DNA from: Pelotalea chapellei
GTDB lineage: Bacteria; Desulfobacterota; Desulfuromonadia; Geobacterales; Pseudopelobacteraceae
Assembly: GCF_018531195.1 (NCBI RefSeq)
Contig: NZ_JAHDYS010000016.1
Span: 1-64,000 of the forward strand
DNA: 64,000 nucleotides
Direction: 5' to 3'
The position numbers were made by a program, and so were the translations under genes. The number at the start of each line of letters is the position of its first letter. Within the stretch, counting starts at the first letter, position 1. Of this stretch, positions 1 to 7,051 are shown in pieces. The notes under the pieces are model-generated. The model saw only the letters and a program-made list of their open reading frames with translations, ran no database searches and had not been told where the DNA came from.

Positions 1-2678
1 GTTGGAGTTGTCTTGGTGCTGACCGTCAGCGAAACCGTAGCTGATGCAGTAGAATAGTTGACAGCATCGGTCGGTGTAAAATCAGCCTTTAGCGTCTGCG
101 ATCCTGCCGTATTCATCACGGTTCCAGAAACCGGGGTGTAGACGAAGGTACCACCGACAGTTGATGTTGCGTTGAGCTGTGCAGCTGAAAGCGCAGTTCC
201 GACAAATACCGGAGCAGGAGTTGGCCAAGTGATTGCCGGAGTAGCCTTGGCAATGGTCAATGTCCCGGTAGCGCCGCCAATGTAGTTAGGATTATTTACC
301 GTAGCCACGACTGCATAAGAACCTGCTGCAGTCGGAGCAGTTGCACTGCCTGCATAGGTAATTGCAACTGAAAGACCAGCCGGAGTTGTTGCTGCTGTTA
401 CTGCCTTGGCGCTGCCGTTATAGGTAGCGGTCAGACCCGAGAGGGTGACCGTCGCCGCTGCCTGGTTGACGTTTAGGGTGACCGTCTTGGTGGTGGTGTT
501 GTAGGTAGTGGTATCGGTAGGTGTAAAGGTAGCGGTCAGAGTCTGGTTATTACCTGCGTTCAGTACCGTACCGCTGGCTGGAGAATAAGTGAATGTACCA
601 GCCACTCCACCGGCTGTTGCATTCAGCTGGGTGGCGGAGAGTGCTGTACCGTAGGTGATTGCTGCCGGAGTTGCCCAGGTGATGGTCGGAGTTACTTTTG
701 TGCCTGGGATACCAACAACAATGCTGTAGCTGAAGGTTGCTATGCCGCCAAATCCATCACTCACCTGTGCGGTTACTTGATGAGTTTTATTGTTTTGAGC
801 CGCAGTTGGAGTCCAGCCGATAACACCAGTGGTACCGATTGTCATTCCTGTGGGCACTGGATCTGGGTTAGCTATAAGAGAAAAGGAAAGAGCATCACCA
901 TCAGGATCAGTAGCGGTTACTGGATAACTGTAGAATACTCCGACAGTAGCAGTGGCTGGTGGCGCCGTTGCAAGTGAAATATCGGGAGGACTATTCACGT
1001 GGGTCACAGTAATGGTGAAATCCTGATACACATAATGGCCTTGGCCATCCGAGACCATGGCCTGGACCGCCTGGGAACCAACCTGAGCCTTGGTTGGCAT
1101 CCACGTAATAACGTTTCCTGTGAGTGCCATACCAAGGGGAGCGTTGATAAGGGCATAACTTACCGTATCTCCGTCAGGGTCGGTGGCGGTAAGTGTGTAT
1201 GTATAAGGTTGATTGTCAGTAGCTGTGATTGGAGGTTTACTGGTTATTGATGGAGCAAAGTTGGGCTTTTGAACGGTTAAATTAAAAGCTCTGCTGGCCG
1301 ACAATTTTCCTGTGCCCGCATCAGTAGCAGTGGCGGTGACAATATAAGTGCCTGCAACGCTAGAAGCCCAGCTGATAAGGCCGGTGGATGATACTGTCAT
1401 ACCAGCAGGGGCTCCGCTTAAAGTGTAGGCCAAAGAAGTTTTGTCCGGATCGTTGGCAACAACTTGATAATTAAAGGCCGTTCCTGCTTGAATGGTCACA
1501 TCAGGAATCACATTCATCGAAGGGGGGTGATTACAGAGTGCTGCAAAGTCGGTGATTCTAGTCGGAAAAGCTTGGTCGCTGGTAAGTAGAACTTCATTCG
1601 TGATGTCTATTGCCGAAGAGACAAGCACTGACAATGAATTTGTCTGTTGGCTTGAGGCTGCAGCAATGGAAGCCACGTTCCAAGAAACAGTGTTAGTAGC
1701 AGCGTCATAAATACCTCCATTTGAAGGGGGGGAGGCAACCGCAGTGTTTTTAGGGAGAAAGTCAAGAATTCTAACATTGGTGAGGCTGTCGACAACATTG
1801 TTTAGATTGTCAAATGCAATAGTGTAATTTGTCTGTCCGTTATAGTCAATGCAGGCCCCAGAATGGGTTTTGCTGGCTGTCAAAGGAAGAGTTGGATAAA
1901 TATTGTCACTAATAGTGAAAGAAACTTTCTCACCTGCAGGAATCGTAAAATCCCACTGGTAAGCAAACTGCATCTCATCCTCGTAGCTATACGTTGTCTG
2001 CGGTGTGAAGAGTTCGGTGGGGCTTGCATCTTTCATTTCAGGTTTTAAATAGATTTGATTGCTGTCAAGATCCCACTTGCTGGGTGGAATCGATGCTTCA
2101 TGTACAAGAGTAACTCCGCTACCGTCCAATTGAGTGCCATTCTGATACATCTTGTTGTTAATACCCTCCAGGTTATCGTTGTCACCTCCTATAACTCCGG
2201 TATCGCTAAAATCGAAGTCCGAATATTCAAAAAGATGATAATCAAGTTCTGCTCCAGAGGTATTGGTAATGGTAACGGTTTTTTTAAGAATGGCCTTTTT
2301 AATTCCGCTAGGGTAGGACTGTAGTTCATAAAGAATTGAGATATCGAATTTACCAGCAAGGGTGTACGTAACAAGGAGGCTTAAAGGTGTAGGTTGGCTG
2401 GTGGCAACTTTTTTAGGCAGTTTGTCCAGTGAGGTTTCACCACCGGCAGCTCCTATTCTGTACCAGAACCATTGTTGAAAGGCTCTTTCAACACCATCCA
2501 CGACGAATGAATTCAGGCCGGTAAGGGTTGATGTACTGTCATCAACTTTGACAGCCGTATCAAGGTTGACAGTTGAGTCTCTTAGTGTTCTGTTGACTGC
2601 CTCGCTGTTTGAAACAAGTGACAAACTTGTCAGCATTGTGATTACAGCTACCAACATTACCTGGCAGAATCTTTTCAT
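1..2678 (-). CDS. Large secreted Ig-repeat surface protein (partial, C-terminus outside window)
   Basis: The reading frame stays open from an ATG at 2678 to the window edge (at least 892 codons). GGGAG sits about 7 nt before the ATG and the protein opens with a signal peptide (MKRFCQVMLVAVITM... to about residue 27). Residues ~30-370 are non-repetitive. From about residue 380 come putative-Ig/cadherin-like repeats with 'TATDPDGD' and 'GSQAVQAMVSDGQG' signatures. These are followed by MBG/Ig-like repeats ('TYNGSAKAVTA', 'AGSYAVVATVNNPNY') continuing off the edge. Such repeats build extended surface stalks or adhesins; no catalytic motif is visible. It is last in the minus-strand cluster with OmcZ, a protease and a foldase, so an extracellular-matrix or anchoring role is an inference. 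The missing C-terminus may hold a sorting signal. Confidence 0.85.
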   Translation of the reverse strand, partial: MKRFCQVMLVAVITMLTSLSLVSNSEAVNRTLRDSTVNLDTAVKVDDSTSTLTGLNSFVVDGVERAFQQWFWYRIGAAGGETSLDKLPKKVATSQPTPLSLLVTYTLAGKFDISILYELQSYPSGIKKAILKKTVTITNTSGAELDYHLFEYSDFDFSDTGVIGGDNDNLEGINNKMYQNGTQLDGSGVTLVHEASIPPSKWDLDSNQIYLKPEMKDASPTELFTPQTTYSYEDEMQFAYQWDFTIPAGEKVSFTISDNIYPTLPLTASKTHSGACIDYNGQTNYTIAFDNLNNVVDSLTNVRILDFLPKNTAVASPPSNGGIYDAATNTVSWNVASIAAASSQQTNSLSVLVSSAIDITNEVLLTSDQAFPTRITDFAALCNHPPSMNVIPDVTIQAGTAFNYQVVANDPDKTSLAYTLSGAPAGMTVSSTGLISWASSVAGTYIVTATATDAGTGKLSASRAFNLTVQKPNFAPSITSKPPITATDNQPYTYTLTATDPDGDTVSYALINAPLGMALTGNVITWMPTKAQVGSQAVQAMVSDGQGHYVYQDFTITVTHVNSPPDISLATAPPATATVGVFYSYPVTATDPDGDALSFSLIANPDPVPTGMTIGTTGVIGWTPTAAQNNKTHQVTAQVSDGFGGIATFSYSIVVGIPGTKVTPTITWATPAAITYGTALSATQLNATAGGVAGTFTYSPASGTVLNAGNNQTLTATFTPTDTTTYNTTTKTVTLNVNQAAATVTLSGLTATYNGSAKAVTAATTPAGLSVAITYAGSATAPTAAGSYAVVATVNNPNYIGGATGTLTIAKATPAITWPTPAPVFVGTALSAAQLNATSTVGGTFVYTPVSGTVMNTAGSQTLKADFTPTDAVNYSTASATVSLTVSTKTTP

Positions 2679-2716
2679 GATTTGCTCCCCGTAACTCTTA
2701 TTCATTCTCAGTCCAA

Positions 2717-3682
2717 CTACTTAATAAGGATTTCAATTGCCGCGTTCTTTTTTAGTTCTTGAACTAGGTCATTAATTTTGCGCTGTTGATAATCTTTCTG
2801 AAGATACCCCGCAATAAATTGCTTCACTTCAGGGAAACTCATTTGCTTCTCAGGGAACTGCTCCCCAACTCGGATGATATGCAAACCATCCTTGCAATTG
2901 ACAATGCCGCTGGTTTCACCAGGTTTAAGCGTAAAAGCGATGGCATCGAACTCTTTGGATATGTAATTCTCTTTGATGACGCCGAGGTCACCCCCGTTCT
3001 CCTTGTTTGGAGAATCCGAAAACTGGCGTGCTACTTCAGCAAAATCTTTGCCTTTTTTAAGCTCGGAAAGAGCTGTTTCCGCTTTCTGGCGTGCCTCCAA
3101 TGTCTGGGCCGCTGTAGGCTTCTGAGGCAAACGGATCAGAATGTGTTGTGCTTTCACTGATTTGGATTCGATGAAGCTCTTGCGGTTTTTCTCGTAGAAG
3201 CTAAGTAGTTCCTGCTCATCGACCTTTAGATCAAGTAATCCCTTATGTTCGAGAAAAACTTCTTGAAGAGTTTGTTTGCGTAGATTTTCTTTGGTTTTAG
3301 AATCAATTTCGTTGGATGAATGTATGGCCAGGCGTTTTTCGAGTCGTGCTTCAATATCCTTAGGTTTCAGGGAATCACCTGCCTGGGCCAAAAGCTCTTT
3401 CCCTATCACCCCATCCACTTCTTTTAGCAGAAATTGTTTTCGCAGTTGATCTGGGGACAGCTTTGATCCCATTTTCTGGTACTGGGCTATCCGTTTTTCA
3501 ATCCCTGGTGCAATATCGTCGCTATAAATCGGAACTCCATTAACCCGTGCAATAATCTGGGCAGAATTTTCAGCACCGGATGAAGAGCTGGCTAGTACCA
3601 ATTGGGCTAATGTGCAGGCAGAAATAAATTTAATTATTGATTTTGTAAGTGGACGGTACTTCAGATGTGATACGTAAAACAC
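2717..3682 (-). CDS. Exported parvulin-type peptidyl-prolyl isomerase (PrsA/SurA-like)
   Basis: A 321-aa foldase. The N-terminal hydrophobic stretch (residues ~15-35) is a probable signal or lipoprotein-like leader. A SurA_N-like helical region occupies ~40-170 and one parvulin (rotamase) domain ~176-275, with the family marks 'KAQHILI', 'FAEVARQFSD', 'GGDLG' and 'GLHIIRV'. The start is GTG at 3682 with AAGGA 8 nt upstream. Parvulins isomerise Xaa-Pro bonds and help exported proteins fold. It lies between the OzpA-like protease and the Ig-repeat protein. From memory, the omcZ locus of Geobacter sulfurreducens also carries a PPIase next to the protease, so its likely clients are the secreted cytochrome and protease. 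That client assignment is inferred. Confidence 0.9.
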   Translation of the reverse strand: MFYVSHLKYRPLTKSIIKFISACTLAQLVLASSSSGAENSAQIIARVNGVPIYSDDIAPGIEKRIAQYQKMGSKLSPDQLRKQFLLKEVDGVIGKELLAQAGDSLKPKDIEARLEKRLAIHSSNEIDSKTKENLRKQTLQEVFLEHKGLLDLKVDEQELLSFYEKNRKSFIESKSVKAQHILIRLPQKPTAAQTLEARQKAETALSELKKGKDFAEVARQFSDSPNKENGGDLGVIKENYISKEFDAIAFTLKPGETSGIVNCKDGLHIIRVGEQFPEKQMSFPEVKQFIAGYLQKDYQQRKINDLVQELKKNAAIEILIK

Positions 3683-3734
3683 AATAAATCCTTTGTCATT
3701 TGCAGCCGCAATGAAGAATTATTTTGCGGCAGGT

Positions 3735-5243
3735 TTAAGGAACAGGAGTTATGCTGATAGAAGCGGTTGAACCGCGTTTTCCACCCGGAAGAAAAATAAG
3801 AGTACCTTCAGCTCCGATGGATACTTTGAATGAGAAAACAACAGGAACTGCGTCTGTGGAGTCCCGTTTTTTCTCTTTACAATTGGTTTCTATTTTAATT
3901 TTTCTGATGCCATCGGCATCCTTAACGGCAACTTGAACTGCCATGGTGCTTGCCACCTTCACAGAGTAGGTGCCGGCTCTAAGAGGGACCTTCAATACAT
4001 CATCTAGAGGAAGGGCATGGCTTCTGGTGATGGTGTATTGTAGCGTAACGGGTGGGGGAGGGGCCAAGGCCTTGATAAGATCAATACGCCCGAATCCGAA
4101 ATATTGGTCTCTGCCCGCTGGTCCTAAATCTGTAGCGCTAGCACCGAGAAGATTCCTGATATCATCAGCATAACGGCCGTCACCGTTTGTATCAGAGATC
4201 TTTTTTGAGAATAGAATAGCTGCTGCACCGGCAGCATGCGCGGTTGCCTGGGAGGTACCGCTTAGGACTCCATATCCTCCGCCACGCAGAGTGGAATTAA
4301 TTTTGACACCCGGTGCGGCCAGCTCAACCTTTTGTCCGTAATTAGAGAAGGTTGCAATAGTGTCAGTTTCATCCAGAGTGGTTGCGGGGTCATCGAGAGT
4401 GGTTGCAGAAACAGCAATAACCGAGTCATATGCAGCCGGAAATTCAACTGAATTACTATGTGTGTTTCCGCTTGCAGCAACTATGACAATGCCAGCTTGA
4501 TATGCCCTGTCACAAACATCCTTGAAAGCAGCTGAGTTAATCGGTGCTCCGATACTCATGTTAATTACATTCATCTTATTCGTTATTGCCCACTCCATGC
4601 CTGCCAGGATGTCACTGAGATCACCCATAACCATTCCACCTAATACTTTGACGGCATAAAGGGATACTTCAGGAGCTACACCAACGACCCCTGTTCCATT
4701 ATTACGGGCACCTATAATGCCTGCTATGTGTGTTCCGTGGCTGATATATCCATCATCGAAAGGATCGTTATTGTCAGATACAAAGTTATAGCCACCCTTG
4801 TAGTTATCTTTCAGGTCAGGGTGGGAATAGTCAATTCCGGAGTCAAGCACGGCTACTTTAATGCCCGCACCGGTAAATCCAGCGGCTACGGCAGTGTTGC
4901 TGCCAATCTTTGCTACTCCCCATGAGTCAACGTACTCTTGTGAGAGAGGTATAAGTTCAAGAGGTTCTGAAACTCCAACTGTTATATCTGTTTCAATATA
5001 AGCTACAGTCGGATCATGTCTTAATTTCTCGATTTCTTCTTCTGGTAGTTGTCCTGAGACCGCGTTGATTAATTTATGGCTGCGCTTTAAACGCCCACCT
5101 GAACGATGAAATTTCTGTATTTTTTGATCTTCGGTTGTAGAAATGTTCTTTTTAAAGCCAATAATAACCTTTTTGTCGTCAGCAATGGCAATGGTCGTGA
5201 ACCCGAATATTATGATGATTGTGAGTAGCAGCTTCTTTGGCAT
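3735..5243 (-). CDS. ozpA: Secreted subtilisin-like serine protease, OzpA-like (OmcZ maturation)
   Basis: Peptidase S8 of 502 aa from the ATG at 5243, chosen because GGAAGGA precedes it at good spacing and a clean signal peptide follows (MPKKLLLTIIIIFGF..IAIA). An in-frame ATG at 5273 has no such context. An inhibitor-I9-like propeptide spans ~25-90. The catalytic triad reads D134 ('AVLDSGID'), H169 ('SHGTHIAG') and S331 ('LSGTSQATAHAAG'), with oxyanion Asn in 'AASGN'. About 120 residues after the catalytic core form a beta-rich tail. In G. sulfurreducens the homologous neighbour OzpA cuts the long OmcZ form to the short filament-forming form. Placement directly downstream of the omcZ-like gene supports the same role here; the symbol rests on motif plus context, not on an alignment. 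Confidence 0.85.
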   Translation of the reverse strand: MPKKLLLTIIIIFGFTTIAIADDKKVIIGFKKNISTTEDQKIQKFHRSGGRLKRSHKLINAVSGQLPEEEIEKLRHDPTVAYIETDITVGVSEPLELIPLSQEYVDSWGVAKIGSNTAVAAGFTGAGIKVAVLDSGIDYSHPDLKDNYKGGYNFVSDNNDPFDDGYISHGTHIAGIIGARNNGTGVVGVAPEVSLYAVKVLGGMVMGDLSDILAGMEWAITNKMNVINMSIGAPINSAAFKDVCDRAYQAGIVIVAASGNTHSNSVEFPAAYDSVIAVSATTLDDPATTLDETDTIATFSNYGQKVELAAPGVKINSTLRGGGYGVLSGTSQATAHAAGAAAILFSKKISDTNGDGRYADDIRNLLGASATDLGPAGRDQYFGFGRIDLIKALAPPPPVTLQYTITRSHALPLDDVLKVPLRAGTYSVKVASTMAVQVAVKDADGIRKIKIETNCKEKKRDSTDAVPVVFSFKVSIGAEGTLIFLPGGKRGSTASISITPVP

Positions 5244-5341
5244 TTTTAGTCCTTCCCGATATGGAAGAGTCACTCGTTATTAATGATGTCATGGGGGGCT
5301 GATGCCCCCCATGACTTTTCACTGAACTGCTTGGTCGAAAA

Positions 5342-6739
5342 TTACCTGCTTTTCTTTCCTGCATCCAGAACTGCTGCGGAAACTGCACCGTTAAGGGTTT
5401 TTACAGTAACCTGATTGCCAGCTTTAATGGATTGGAAAGCTGCTACGATTTTGGTGGGAGCCCAGGAAACGATCCTAGCCTGAGTTGTACCTGCAAAAAC
5501 GCCGAGTCCGGATTTGTAATCAGCAGGAGGAATTGAACCAAATCCGCTGCCGCTGATAGTTACGTTTTTAGACGCAAGAATAATTGATTTTATTGCCAAT
5601 TGTGGAACAACACTAAGTTTGGCTAGATTACTCTTAACCTCAACAATTCCACTTCCTTTAACAACGTTAAGGTCATAGTTTCCTTCAAGAAGAGCAGGGA
5701 TAATAACCTGAATCTCGCTGTCAGTGAAAGACGTGGGGGTGAGAGTGATCGAGGTTGTGCTGTTGCTGATAGTTACTGTCGGATTGTAGGTAACACTGTC
5801 GCCGCCAACATTGGTGAAAGCAGAACCTGTCAGTGTCAAGGTAGCGGCTTTGTTTGCAGCCACAACGTGAGAGCTTTGTCCACCTATAGAAGGAACAGTG
5901 GCTTTAGCTGGATTTTGATCTGCATTGCCAAACCAGGACCAGTGGCAACCCTGACAATCCCAATTTGCACCGATGTGGCCGAGACCAGCGGTTTCGGCTC
6001 CTGGGATAACAGTACCTACTTTGGGCTGGATGTTATGCAGTGACTTTATGCCGTGGCATGATTCACACTGACGGATAGCCAGGCCTGGCTGATCAAAGTT
6101 ATGGCACCACGTACATAGACCGACTCCGCCAGTTTCAGGATGGCCGATGTTTGTGCCATGATGAGTGTCTGCATTGCTTGAAATAGCACGGACAGTGTTT
6201 GTTTTGGGGTCAATTGCAGTTGCGTTTGGCTGATGGCAGGCAACACAACCTTGAACCGTAACGATAGCGCCGGTAGTTGGGTCAACAACCGGTCGCCCGT
6301 TGATCTTGGGAGTTACTGAAGTTACAGCGTAGGTTGGTATGGTGTGGCCGTCCAGCGGATTGTCGATGGTGCTACCATGGCAAAGCTGGCAATTCCGTGC
6401 AATTGCCGCAGCGGTGGTATGGTGCGGTGATGTAGAGTGGCATTTGTTGCATGTCCTGAAATCGTCGAATGTAAATCCGCCGGTTGGGTCAGAAATCAGG
6501 GTGTGGCAGTCAAGGCAGGCCTTGTTTTTGGTGTTGATCAGGTTGTGGTGACGTACAACTAGCACCTCATCGCTGACATGGCAACCGAGACACTCAGTTT
6601 TAGTGAACGAAGTGAACTTGGCATCGTAAAGACCAAAAGTCTGGGGAACCGGCGGTGGGGTTTGCGCCAGCAGGACCGTAGCAGCACCGAGCATAATAGC
6701 AATGGCTGCTACTACGTACATAACGACATTCTTTTTCAT
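5342..6739 (-). CDS. omcZ: OmcZ-like octaheme extracellular c-type cytochrome with C-terminal IPT/TIG domains
   Basis: 465 aa, with AAAAGGAG upstream of the ATG and a signal peptide ending near 'VLLAQ' (~25). Eight CXXCH heme sites lie at C50, C75, C97, C117, C165, C209, C225 and C262. After the last ('CQGCHWSWFG') come two IPT/TIG-like beta domains (~285-460), as in the OmcZ precursor, whose C-terminal part is removed by OzpA. Phrases such as 'FGLYDAKF', 'NPLDGHTIPTY', 'AIDPKTNTVR' and 'GANWDCQGCHWSWFGN' match my recollection of G. sulfurreducens OmcZ closely. OmcZ polymerises into conductive filaments and carries electrons to electrodes. Oddity: the second heme site is CLDCH, whereas the G. 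sulfurreducens protein has seven CXXCH plus one CX14CH. The adjacent protease and foldase genes support the call. Confidence 0.88.
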   Translation of the reverse strand: MKKNVVMYVVAAIAIMLGAATVLLAQTPPPVPQTFGLYDAKFTSFTKTECLGCHVSDEVLVVRHHNLINTKNKACLDCHTLISDPTGGFTFDDFRTCNKCHSTSPHHTTAAAIARNCQLCHGSTIDNPLDGHTIPTYAVTSVTPKINGRPVVDPTTGAIVTVQGCVACHQPNATAIDPKTNTVRAISSNADTHHGTNIGHPETGGVGLCTWCHNFDQPGLAIRQCESCHGIKSLHNIQPKVGTVIPGAETAGLGHIGANWDCQGCHWSWFGNADQNPAKATVPSIGGQSSHVVAANKAATLTLTGSAFTNVGGDSVTYNPTVTISNSTTSITLTPTSFTDSEIQVIIPALLEGNYDLNVVKGSGIVEVKSNLAKLSVVPQLAIKSIILASKNVTISGSGFGSIPPADYKSGLGVFAGTTQARIVSWAPTKIVAAFQSIKAGNQVTVKTLNGAVSAAVLDAGKKSR

Positions 6740-6922
6740 TCTGTTGCTCCTTTTAACTGGTTGTAATTACTTGTTCATTCTTCCAAAGTTAACTACTTCG
6801 CAATGTGTTTTGAGTCACCTCCCTATGAGATTATTGATTATTCTTTAATGGCAGTTTTGCTGGCCTAATGAATGTCGTGGAAAGGTAGAAACCTGACCTG
6901 ACACATTGCAATACATTTCAGA

Positions 6923-6949
6923 TATCCCGGCGGGAAGCCCGCCGGGATA
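6923..6949 (-). other. Perfect 12-bp hairpin between micro-ORF and omcZ
   Basis: TATCCCGGCGGG and its exact complement are separated by a 3-nt loop. It begins 9 nt after the stop of the 20-codon ORF (6959) and ends about 180 nt before the omcZ start. No T-run follows on either strand, so it is not a standard intrinsic terminator. It could be an mRNA 3'-end stabiliser or processing site that uncouples the giant-cytochrome message from omcZ (inference). Confidence 0.7.
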
Positions 6950-6958
6950 ACCAGCAGT

Positions 6959-7021
6959 CTAGCAAGGATGCACGTCTGCGGAACCAACTATTCTCGGCTT
7001 TACATAGGTCTGCTTTTTCAT
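6959..7021 (-). CDS. Micro-ORF, 20-aa peptide with perfect ribosome-binding site
   Basis: ATG at 7021 is preceded by AAAGGAGGTGAACAC, one of the best Shine-Dalgarno sequences in the window, at ideal spacing. Twenty codons follow, then TAG at 6959-6961. The peptide begins MKKQTYVKPR and ends VHPC. It starts 31 nt after the stop of the giant cytochrome gene and is followed by a perfect 12-bp hairpin. The N-terminal part resembles short RiPP leaders: 'YVKPRI' fits the lasso-leader pattern YxxPx(L/I), but no RRE protein, radical SAM enzyme or cyclase lies in the window. It could be a translated regulatory leader for omcZ, a precursor peptide matured by enzymes elsewhere, or a small functional protein. 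I do not recognise a function. Confidence 0.6.
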   Translation of the reverse strand: MKKQTYVKPRIVGSADVHPC

Positions 7022-7051
7022 GTGTTCACCTCCTTTCGTTGTGATGGACGA

